DNA of 21,705 bases from Verrucomicrobia bacterium SCGC AAA164-M04. GTDB taxonomy: Bacteria; Verrucomicrobiota; Verrucomicrobiae; Verrucomicrobiales; Akkermansiaceae. The translations under genes and the position numbers were made by a program. Of this stretch, positions 7,592-16,056 are shown piece after piece. Position 1 is the stretch's first letter. Every line of letters begins with the position of its first letter. The notes below the pieces were generated by a model. The model saw nothing but the letters and a program-made list of their open reading frames with translations, did no database searches and was not told the DNA's origin. The DNA is taken from the NCBI GenBank assembly GCA_000383735.1, contig KB912141.1:1-21705 (forward strand). The letters run 5' to 3'.

Positions 7592-8386
7592 ATGTTTAGT
7601 GGTGTCTTTTTTAAGAAGTCTCTGATTGGCGTTTTTGTCGCCGCATTTACCTGCGGATTGGCAATGGGGCTGACCCACAAAGTTAAGAAAGCTGAGAATC
7701 TCTATCGTATTGCGCTAAAATATGGAGTCTCAATAGATCGCCTTGCGGCGTTTAATGGGATTAAGGATAAGAACAGCCTCGGTGTGGGGCAGGTGTTAAA
7801 AATTCCTTCGGGTAAGGTTGCCTCTCCGGCGACAAAGGTTCGGAGAACGCCAAAATCTTTAAGGGTCATCATTGATGCCGGCCATGGTGGCAAGGACCGC
7901 GGCGCAGTCTGGGGTGGCGTCCGAGAATCGGATCTCAATCTAAAAGTTGCTCGTCGCGTCGAGGCTTCCCTGAAAAGTAGGGGATACTCGGTGACAATGA
8001 TTCGCCGCAGCGATGTTTTTGTTGATCTGCGTCGTCGGTCACAAATTTCAAACCGATATCGCAACTGTATTTTTATTAGTATTCATTTTAATGCGACTTC
8101 TCACACGGGAGTTAGGGGGGTGGAAACTTTTTATGTCGGTAAGCGTGGCAGATTTCTGGCTAAGACGATCCAAAGTCATTTGGTCAGCAATCTCAAAGTG
8201 CGTGACCGTGGATACAAATTCAAAAGGTTTTCGGTGCTAAATGATACCCTGTGTCCCGCTGTCTTGGTGGAATGTGGATTTATCAGTAATTCTTACGAGC
8301 GTGCCCGTTGCAATTCATCGAGTTATCAAGCGGCGGTGGCCCGCTCGATCGTTTCGGGAGTAGATGGCTACGATCGCGCTTATTAA
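7592..8386 (+). CDS. N-acetylmuramoyl-L-alanine amidase (Amidase_3) with LysM domain
   Basis: An exported, zinc-dependent peptidoglycan hydrolase of 264 residues that cleaves the bond between N-acetylmuramic acid and L-alanine. It has a signal peptide (FKKSLIGVFVAAFTCGLAMG), one LysM peptidoglycan-binding domain at about residues 28-73 (KAENLYRIALKYGVSIDRLAAFNGI) and an Amidase_3 domain from about 90 to the end. Zinc ligands and catalytic residues are visible: His98 in DAGHGG, Glu112 in RESDLNLKVA, His165 in SIHFNA and Glu227 in ECGFISN. The frame is open to a GTG at 7577, but the ATG at 7592 sits better before the signal peptide. It follows pssA by 76 nt and probably acts in cell-wall remodelling or daughter-cell separation. 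Confidence 0.92.
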   Translation: MFSGVFFKKSLIGVFVAAFTCGLAMGLTHKVKKAENLYRIALKYGVSIDRLAAFNGIKDKNSLGVGQVLKIPSGKVASPATKVRRTPKSLRVIIDAGHGGKDRGAVWGGVRESDLNLKVARRVEASLKSRGYSVTMIRRSDVFVDLRRRSQISNRYRNCIFISIHFNATSHTGVRGVETFYVGKRGRFLAKTIQSHLVSNLKVRDRGYKFKRFSVLNDTLCPAVLVECGFISNSYERARCNSSSYQAAVARSIVSGVDGYDRAY

Positions 8387-8522
8387 GATACCCTGAAGAC
8401 ATATTTTTTTCATAATCATCCTGAATTTTGGTCAGAAGAATTTGGTGATAGGTCAAATCTTTCGGACGTAAAAAGTAACTTTGTCGGATTGGCTAAGTCA
8501 AAGTCGCTGATAGTGTTAAGCC

Positions 8523-9134
8523 ATGACCAGTAGGATGAAGCGAAAGTCAAGAGCAGGAAAGGCGCAAAGTCGGAAGTCTCGAAAGAGGGGGTCGATGAAG
8601 TGGTTCTATTACACTGGAGGTGTCTTGGCGTTTACGGTTTTGGTGGGGTTGGTCGTTGGTTACAATTCAGTGCGAAGCTATCTTCGTAGTGATGAATTCA
8701 GACTAAAACTTGGAGATGAGGTGGGGTATGAACTTAATGGCGACGCTGAGTTGTCAATTTTCGAATGGGATGGTTGGAGCGTGAAGACTGATAATTTTAG
8801 TTTCAAGGAGCTGAATGGATTTCAGAATATTAAGGCGCGTGGAATTGATGCTGAGGTCGATATCGGAGCCATTTGGAGTGGGGTTTATCGTATCGAAAAT
8901 GTGCACCTTCGTGAGCTTGAATTCACTGGTGACTTTCGAGATGATCCCAGCCGAGAAATTCTTATAAAAGAACGTCCAGTGGAGGAAAAAAGCTTCTGGG
9001 ATCCTTTCTTGCCGGACTCTCTTGAAGTAATTGGAATCGATATCGCTTCCGTGCAGGGATCAGCTAAGTTGGACAACGGGGAGTGGGAATGGCAATCGGA
9101 GAACTCATCTGAAACAAAAAAGGCTCTAAAATAA
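8523..9134 (+). CDS. AsmA-like single-pass membrane protein, probably truncated at the inverted repeat
   Basis: As written it encodes 203 residues: a very basic N-terminus, one membrane helix at about residues 26-50 (WFYYTGGVLAFTVLVGLVVGY), then a repeated beta-strand pattern (SIFEWDGWSVKTDNFSF, IDAEVDIGAIWSGVYRIENVHL) like the start of AsmA/DUF748-type envelope proteins, which are usually much longer. The last 13 codons and the stop lie in the inverted repeat (9093-9187). They are therefore the reverse complement of the region around the CysJ start, so the true C-terminus is probably missing. The family call rests on strand pattern and topology only. No enzymatic motif is visible. Confidence 0.6.
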   Translation: MTSRMKRKSRAGKAQSRKSRKRGSMKWFYYTGGVLAFTVLVGLVVGYNSVRSYLRSDEFRLKLGDEVGYELNGDAELSIFEWDGWSVKTDNFSFKELNGFQNIKARGIDAEVDIGAIWSGVYRIENVHLRELEFTGDFRDDPSREILIKERPVEEKSFWDPFLPDSLEVIGIDIASVQGSAKLDNGEWEWQSENSSETKKALK

Positions 9135-9187
9135 CCTCGTCGGAACATGGCGCTAACCTCGCAATCTTACAAGCGCGTTTCGAGTCA
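9093..9187 (-). repeat. Right (inner) copy of 95-bp perfect inverted repeat
   Basis: Exact reverse complement of bases 1-95. It covers the last 13 codons and stop of the AsmA-like gene and the start of the gap before the FG-GAP gene. GGAATG at 9086-9091 just outside it also matches the other copy (bases 97-102), with one mismatch at 9092. The shared stretch around the switch therefore reads as imperfect microhomology. G-rich composition on the + strand to its left changes to C-rich on its right. Confidence 0.97.
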
Positions 9188-9270
9188 TCCTCACTCTAAC
9201 TTTTCAAACCTTTCATGAAGTATGCTCCAGACTGGACAACTCTCGAGAGCCACAACAACCTGATCCAGTG
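9188..9270. other. Short gap before the FG-GAP selenoprotein gene
   Basis: There is no gene in these 83 bases. If the left block is really inverted, this stretch is the native upstream region of the CysJ gene and hence a divergent promoter region between cysJ and the FG-GAP gene. It contains the palindrome CTCTCGAGAG at 9240-9249. No convincing -35/-10 pair or dif-like site was seen. Confidence 0.35.
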
Positions 9271-12200
9271 ATGAAAACAGCGGTTATCGGCATAATATCG
9301 ACCCTCGTAACGATGGTTTTTGGTCAATTCGAAGCAACATCTCCAAATCCCGGACTGAAAAATCGGCAATATCAGCAGGAACTCGCTGATGCTTACGAAC
9401 GCATCGATCCCACGAAAGACGGATGGGGATCCGAAGCCCAGTCATCAGAATACCAAATAGTCCTCGAAAATTTCCTCGATAGCCTCCTCCACCAGCGAGA
9501 AACCAAGCATATTACGCCAAATTTTTCATCCGCGCAGCTCCTCAAGCCTCAAACCAATATCGTCTTTGAAAACGCCGGGCTCATCGTTCGTAGAATTTTT
9601 AAAGATTCGGTCAAAATACCTTATTCCGCAATCACATCACGCACGGAACCTGAGTTCAAAGCAAAGGTTAAGATGATTTCGGTTACCTCCAAAACCTCAG
9701 ACTCACTCGTTACCCTCAAATCCCCCCTCCTCCAAATCAACGCCCTTTGGTCCTGTAGTTGGACAGAAACCTCTCCCCCTAAATTAGAGGCCATCACCCT
9801 CAAGGAATTTGAAGAAGTCGAGCAGACCGGACCTCACCAACTCCTTACCGACGTCACAGCTTCCGCATTCAATCAAAATCCTTCTTATCAATCCCAGCTT
9901 CTCCGCTCAACCGACCACTGGCGCAGCCGTATCCCCCGCGATTTCGGACTCGATTCCGCTGCAAACCACGGCCTCGCTCTAGCCGACGTAAATGGCGACG
10001 GTCTCGAAGATCTTTACCTTTGTCAACAAGGCGGCCTCCCCAACCTTCTCTTCTTACAAAATCTTGATGGCACGCTCACCGATTTCTCCGTCGAATCAAA
10101 AACTAATTGGCTCAATTATTGCGCCGCCGCCCTCTTCCTTGACTTCGATAACGACGGTGATCAGGACCTCGTTATCTCGCAGGATTTTAAAATCCTTTTC
10201 ATGGACAACATCGATGGTCAAGGCCACTTCGAACTTGCCTTTGGTCGCTCCACCAAAGCTCAGTCCTTCTCCCTCACCTCCGCTGATTTCGATCAAGACG
10301 GCTTCGTCGATGTTTATGTTTGCGGCTACAACCCCTCGGCATCTTCAGCACGGGCCGGAGCCCTCGCCGAGCCCGTTCCATTTCACGACGCGAACAACGG
10401 AGGCCAAAACATTCTTTGGCGAAACAACGGCGACTGGACCTTCAACGACGTCACCGAACAAACGGGTCTCAACCAAAACAACACCCGCTTTTCTTTTGCC
10501 GCTTCGTGGGAAGACTACGACCAAGACGGAGACCTCGACCTTTACATAGCCAATGACTTTGGCCGTAACTGCCTCTACCAAAACCAAGGGATCGAACCTG
10601 GAAAGCTCCCTTCCTTTATCAACATTGCCGGCCCTCTTGGTATCGAAGACTCTGCCGCCGGCATGTCAACCAACTGGGGTGACTTTAATAGGGACGGTTG
10701 GATGGACCTCTACGTTTCTAATATGTTTTCAAGTGCTGGTAGCCGAGTCACGGGACAAAATCGCTTTCTTAAGAAACTTGAGCACGACAATGATACGGCC
10801 AGCACCTTCCAACGGATGGCTCGCGGAAACTCCCTTTTCGCCGCCAACCGAAAAGGTGGTTTTACCGATGTCTCGATTCAAACAAAAACCAACATGGCAC
10901 GCTGGTGCTGGGGATCTACCTTTGCAGATCTTAATAATGACGGGTGGCTCGATATTCTCGGTGCAAACGGCTTTATCACTGCCGAAGACACAGCTGATTT
11001 ATGAAGTGTCTACTGGCGACAGGTCGTGTCGCAATCACCTACCGATCCCCAGAATGATAACCTGAGCCTACAATCCTACCGTCAGGGTTGGCAGGCTCTC
11101 AATCGTCTTCTTCACGAAAACAAATCGTTTTCTGGACGCGAAACAAACAACGCCTTCCTCAATTGCGGCAAGAATACTCCCTTTGCTGACGTTTCCAGCA
11201 CTATCGGCTGGGATTTTTCCGACGACGCCCGTGCCATCGGACTGATTGACTACGATCACGATGGCGATCTTGATCTTTTTGTCACAAACCGCACTGCTCC
11301 TCGTGTCCGGCTCCTACAGAACAATCTCAGATCTGAATCCAACTTTCTCTCACTTCACCTCACCGGCTCTGCCAAAACAACCCCGCGAGATGCCATTGGA
11401 GCTCGTGCCGAAGTCCATCTTAAAGAACAATTAGTCCCTCATCTCCGCACCCTCCACGCCGGCCAATCTTTCTTAGCCCAATCCTCCCGTTGGCTACACT
11501 TTGGCCTTGGTAAAGATGCCATTATCGAAAAAGTCGTCATTCACTGGCCCGGCTCGAAATCTCAAATCTTCACAGGCATCAAGGCCAACCAACAACTCCA
11601 TCTCACCCAAGGTATAGCAACCGCCACCCCTCGCAAAACCCGCCGAAATTCCACTCTCATAGAAACACCACACCCGATCCCCGAAAAAAGCTCGGCCGCG
11701 CGCATCATTCCCCCAGTAGGCCACACCTTCCCAAATATACCCACCGCTAATGGCGAGCCCCTCTCCATTTCGGAGACCACCCTAATCGCTCTTTGGAGCC
11801 GCACTTGCCCGCACTGCCAACAAGAACTCCAAAGTTGGGCCACCAAAGCTACCCAATTTAAGACGTCGAACATTAAACTCGCACTCCTCTGCACCGACCA
11901 AGAACACAACGATCAAGCCAATGCCTATCTTAAGTCTATCAATTCGTCCTTTTCCACCCGCATGGCTGGCCCCGAAGCCGTCGAGCTACTCGACGCCCTC
12001 CACGCTTCCATCATTGACCTTTGGATTCCCATTCCCGTTCCCACTAGCTTCCTAGTCTCAAAGGAAGGACAGCTCCTCGCCATTTATCGAGGTAACGCTT
12101 CAATCGAGCAAATCATTAACGACACCAAATTCGCAACAGGAACCCCCTTGGAACGTCGCTCTGCCGGCACCCCCTTCGCAGGACGCTGGACTAGCAAGCC

Positions 12201-13035
12201 CGCACCGTCTTCTCCCCAACGCACAGCTCAACAACTACTCCAACGTGCCCAGCCCAGTCTCGCTATCAACTACCTCCGCTCGGCTCTGACAAAGCCATTC
12301 TTCCAAGGCGAAAAATTCACCCGGAGCGACAATCTTTTACTTCTCGGCCAAATCTTGGGACAACAAGGCCGGCCAACCGAAGCCATTCCCGAACTCGAAG
12401 CCGCTAGAGAACTTCTCCCCAAAGATATTCGCATTCTACGCCTTCTTGCAACTGCCCACGCTGAAACAGGCAAGTTTTCAAAATCCTTCGCGATTCTCAA
12501 CGAAGCTATATCCTACCACCCTCAGAACTTAGATATCTACGATGACGCCATTGATATTGCGCGAAGGGCTAACGATCCCATCCGATTGTTAAATTACCAA
12601 AAAAAAACAGCTGACAACAACCCTGAAAATCCCAACTTAAGATACCGCCTTACCCTATCTCAACTCGAAGAAGGACAACCTTTGGACGCTATCGCCAACT
12701 GCAAAACTATTCTCCGGACTTCACCTAAATTCCTCGAAGCTGCAAACCTCCTCTCGCGCATCCTTTCCACCCATCCTAAGGAAAAAGTCCGCAGCCCGCA
12801 GGAATCTCTAGCTCTCGCCTCCCGTCTTTGCCTGATCTCCAAAAATCGCAATGCCAACCACCTCCTCAGCCTAGCCTACGCTCAAGCCAATCTTAGAAAG
12901 TTTGACGAAGCTACCAAGAAGCTCAAGCTTCTCACCAACCTCGCTCCACCTGGATCCAAGTTCACAAAGGAGGTTGAAGCCGCTCTCGTAAAAACAAAAG
13001 CCAGTCAACCCATTCGCAATATCCTCTGGAAATAA
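9271..13035 (+). CDS. FG-GAP/ASPIC-UnbV/thioredoxin/TPR protein with in-frame TGA, candidate new selenoprotein
   Basis: Reading through one TGA (11002-11004, codon 578) gives an exported protein of 1254 residues in a single frame. Order: signal peptide (MKTAVIGIISTLVTMVFGQF); an N-terminal region without a recognised domain; six FG-GAP/VCBS blades with Ca-binding-like DxNxDG loops (DVNGDG, DFDNDG, DFDQDG, DYDQDG, DFNRDG, DLNNDG); the TGA in ADL-U-SVYWRQVVSQSP; a seventh blade (DYDHDG); an ASPIC/UnbV domain with GARAEVHL, HAGQSFLAQSS and VVIHWPGSKSQ; a TlpA-like thioredoxin domain with WSRTCPHCQQE (Cys846, Cys849); and a C-terminal TPR region. A hairpin with SECIS features follows the TGA at the right distance, and the next gene is a clear selenoprotein. 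Known members bind calcium or partners outside the cell, but the function is unknown. Alternatives are a nonsense mutation or sequencing error, or two proteins (9271-11004 and from GTG 11026). The ATG at 9271 follows a GTG at 9268. Confidence 0.8.
11002..11032 (+). promoter_or_regulatory. Candidate bacterial SECIS element in the FG-GAP gene
   Basis: The TGA at 11002-11004 is followed by 17 nt, then an apical loop GGTCG (11022-11026) closed by a perfect 6-bp stem, GCGACA (11016-11021) with TGTCGC (11027-11032). Known bacterial SECIS hairpins lie just after the UGA and have a small apical loop with G in the first two positions, and this one fits. The loop shares GGTC with the GGTCT loop of the neighbouring formate dehydrogenase. 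The hairpin is inside coding sequence, so codon constraint could mimic pairing, but six perfect pairs at this exact place are unlikely by chance. Confidence 0.7.
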
Positions 13036-13098
13036 TTAAGCAACAGCGGCCGCGACACAGCCGCCACAAAATATTTTTCCACTCGTTATTTAAAAAAC

Positions 13099-13120
13099 TT
13101 CGCGCCTTTGCGCCTTTGCG
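13099..13120. repeat. Short direct repeat of CGCCTTTG, possible dispersed element
   Basis: In the 110-bp gap before the formate dehydrogenase gene, CGCCTTTG occurs twice in tandem (13103-13110 and 13111-13118) after TTCG and before CGGTAAA. The style, alternating short GCG and CTTTG blocks, looks like a dispersed intergenic repeat unit, but I see only one locus in this window. Confidence 0.35.
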
Positions 13121-13145
13121 GTAAATTCGCTCTGCACACCAGCAC

Positions 13146-15884
13146 ATGATCAACGACCCAAGCTCCGCCATCGCCTCGCAACTCGCCATCACAATTGATG
13201 GTCAGCTAACCACGTTTACCGAAGGCGAAACCATCTACCAAGTTGCCACTCGTCTCAAAAAAAACATCCCGACCCTCTGCTACGACGATCGGCTCGATGC
13301 TTTTGGAGCCTGCCGCCTTTGCGTTGTAGAAGTTAAAGGCATCCGTAATCCCGTCGCGTCCTGCACGACCAAAGCCAATGATGGGATGGTCGTTAAAACC
13401 GCCCCACCCGAAATTGAGAAGATGCGCAAAACGCTCCTCGAATTGGTCGCTTCCGAAAATCGTCAAATCGAAGTCAATCCCCTGCGTGGCCTCGCCTCCC
13501 AAGAACTATCCACCCTTGTCAACAAATACGGAGCCCGCAACGACCGCTTCAAGGGAGCAAAATCAGGCACCTCAAACCTTAAAGACGAAAACCCCTTTAT
13601 CCTCCGTGACTACGAGCAATGTATTTCTTGTTACCGTTGCGTTCGCGTCTGCGCTGAACAGGAGGGCGATTATGCCATCACCGTCGCCAACCGTGGTTTC
13701 CAAACCCAAATTACCACGGAGTTTGACAGCGACCTTCGCGATTCAGATTGCACCTTCTGCGGACAATGCATCCAAACCTGCCCCACCGGCGCTCTTGCCG
13801 ACAAGAAGGCTATCCGCGCCGAAACCCTCCCAGAGCCAGTCAAGAAGACTCGTACCGTCTGCCCGTATTGCGCCGTCGGTTGTTCTATTGATCTTATGAC
13901 CAAAGGGGACAAAATTGTCGGCGCTCAACCCGCGATGGACGGCCCGGCTAACAAGGGGGCTCTTTGTATCAAGGGTCAATTCACTTACGATTTCATCCAG
14001 CACGAAGACCGGCTCAAAAAACCACTTATTAAACAAGCCGACGGCACCTTCAAAGAGGTTGAATGGGACGAAGCACTCAAGAAAGCCGCCGAAGGATTTG
14101 CGAAAGCAAAAGCAAAATACGGCCGGCATAGTATTTTCGGCATCGCCTCCGGCCGAGCACCACATGAAGCCGCCTACTCGATGCAAAAATTTATTCGGGC
14201 CGGCTTTGGGACTCATCATATCGACAATTGTAGTCGAGCCTGACACGCTCCCACTGTGGCCGGTCTGGCCGCTCAAATAGGAAGAGGCGCAATGTCTAAT
14301 CCCCTCGCGGATATGGACAAGCCCGACACCATCTTCGCGATCGGCACCAACATGACCGAGTGCCACCCCGTCGCTGCTACCGGCCTCAAAAAAGCACTCA
14401 CCAAAGGAGCTAAACTCGTCGTCGCAGACCCGCGTAAAACCCGCCTCGCCGAACTCGCCCACCTCCACCTCCCCATCCGCGTTGGTTCCGACGTAGCCCT
14501 CCTTCTCGCAATGGCCCACGTCATCGTCCGCGATGGAATCGCCGACGAACAATTCATAGCAGAGCGTTGCGCCGACTACGAGGAATTCCAAAAACACCTC
14601 AAGGAATTCACTCCAGAGTGGGCTTCCGAAATCTGCGAAGTCCCCGCCGCCGAAATCGAAACTGCTGGCAAACTTTACGGCTCTGCCAAACTCGGCGCGA
14701 TCTATTACACGCTCGGCATCACTGAGCACATTTGTGGGGTCGACAATGTCCAGTCACTTTGCAACCTCGCACTCCTCACCGGAAACCTTGGAAAGGAAGG
14801 CACTGGCATCAATCCGATGCGCGGGCAGAATAATATCCAAGGCGCCGGAGACTGCGGAGCTGTTCCTGCCAACTACCCTGGGTTCCAGCCCGTGGCATCA
14901 GCGGAATCACATGAAAAATTCAAGGCTGCTTATCAACAGCCAGATATGGATCTTGGCAACCCAATGACCAAGGTCACAGCCCTCAATCTTTGTGGAGCAG
15001 CAGAAAACGGAATCCACGCCATGCTCATTAATGGCGAAAACACCGTTGTCACTGATCCTGACAAAAACCACTGTGAAAAGGCCCTGAAATCTCTCGATCA
15101 CCTCGTCGTCGTTGACATCTTTCTCACCGAAACCGCGCAGATGGCCGACATCGTCTTTCCAGCATCCGCCTGGGGAGAAACCGACGGCGTTCAAGCCAAC
15201 ACTGAGCGCCGCGTTCAGCGCCTTCGCAAAGCCGTTCCGAGCTACGGAGATTCAAAACCAGACTGGTGGATCATCGCTGGCATCGCCAAAGAACTTGGCA
15301 TCCCCGGTTTCGAATTTGAGAGCGCCAAAGACGTCTTCAACGAGCTCTGCTCACTCAGCCCGATCTACAAAGGCCTCAATTGGGACAACATCGGCGATGG
15401 TGTTTACCACTGGCCTGTCCCTGAAGAAGGCCACCCCGGCACCCCGCGACTTCACGAAAGCGAATTCAAAGATGGCATGCGCGGCAAATTTAAAGTTATT
15501 GGCTACCGCGACCCAGCCGAAGTGATAGACGCCGATTACCCTGTCTGGCTCACGACCGGACGACGCCTTCAAGCCTATCATACCCGAACCCAAACCGGAC
15601 GCGCTAGTGGGATCGACTACCTTCTTGCCGAAGAGACCCTGGAGATTCACCCCAAAGATGCCGAAGACTGGGGACTGATCGACGGAGCTATGGCGAAAAT
15701 GGCCAGCCGCCGCGGCGAAATCGAACTCAAGGTCGAAACTACCAGTCGCTCTCCAAGAGGCACTGTCTTTACAAGCTTCAGCTTTGCCGACACCAACGTC
15801 AACGTCCTTACCGGCTCAGGATACGATCCTGTCACCCAAACTGCTGAATTAAAAGTTTGCCCCGTGCGTATTCGCCCGGCCTAG
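13146..15884 (+). CDS. fdhA: Selenocysteine formate dehydrogenase, catalytic (alpha) subunit
   Basis: A cytosolic molybdenum- or tungsten-dependent formate dehydrogenase of 912 residues, read through TGA at 14241-14243 as Sec366, that oxidises formate to CO2 (or the reverse). Domain order: a [2Fe-2S] ferredoxin domain (LCYDD, GACRLC, ASC); two [4Fe-4S] clusters (CISCYRCVRVC and CTFCGQCIQTCP); the active-domain [4Fe-4S] motif CPYCAVGC with GALCIKGQ; the catalytic segment NCSRA-U-HAPTVAGL, which aligns with the Sec site of E. coli FdhF (CARV-U-HGPSVAGL); and a C-terminal molybdopterin-dinucleotide-binding domain (WLTTGRRLQAYHTRTQTGR). No Tat signal is present, so it is a soluble NAD(P)- or ferredoxin-linked type. 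The beta/gamma flavin subunits and fdhD are not in the window. The ATG at 13146 has no strong Shine-Dalgarno sequence. The downstream part alone (from 14256) would lack all Fe-S clusters. Confidence 0.95.
14241..14275 (+). promoter_or_regulatory. Bacterial SECIS element of the formate dehydrogenase
   Basis: The TGA is followed by 18 nt and then the loop GGTCT (14262-14266), closed by GGCC (14258-14261) with GGCC (14267-14270). The stem can be extended by T-G and G-C pairs on the outside. Loop sequence and 18-nt spacing are the same as I know for E. coli fdhF, so SelB-type recognition is expected. The bulged U of the E. coli stem is not obvious. Confidence 0.93.
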
Positions 15885-16056
15885 GTGACCCTGGTTTCCT
15901 CCTTCGTGATTTGGGGGATTTAAGCGGGAATCCTTACCAAGTCTCTTTTATCGATTTGCTTAGCTCTAAGTTTTCCCCCTTGTGGAAATTTGAGTTTTTC
16001 ATTCCTTGTTCATTGCAACGGGCCTGCCAAGACTCAAAGGCGTGACAGAGGAAGAA
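15885..16056. other. 172-bp gap between the formate dehydrogenase and HD genes
   Basis: More T/G-rich than the genes on either side. No ORF, tRNA or clear hairpin terminator was recognised. The open frame of the HD gene extends back to a TTG at 16006, but without a matching ribosome-binding site. Confidence 0.4.

Noticed and set aside
1..9187. Composite transposon bounded by 95-bp terminal inverted repeats
   Set aside because: No transposase or integrase lies between the copies, the cargo is housekeeping genes, and no target-site duplication can be tested because the contig starts at the repeat.
9000..9300. Replication terminus with a dif site at the skew switch
   Set aside because: No dif-like 28-mer (two XerC/XerD half-sites) could be seen, and the switch coincides with the 95-bp inverted repeat, which offers a simpler explanation.
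9268..11004. Ending the FG-GAP gene at the TGA and starting a second gene at GTG 11026
   Set aside because: Both parts are in the same frame, the FG-GAP series continues across the TGA, no ribosome-binding site precedes GTG 11026, and a SECIS-like hairpin occupies the gap.
14256..15884. Second, separate formate dehydrogenase gene starting near 14256
   Set aside because: It would lack all Fe-S clusters and start inside the conserved HAPTVAGL segment. The TGA is the classical Sec codon with a SECIS element.
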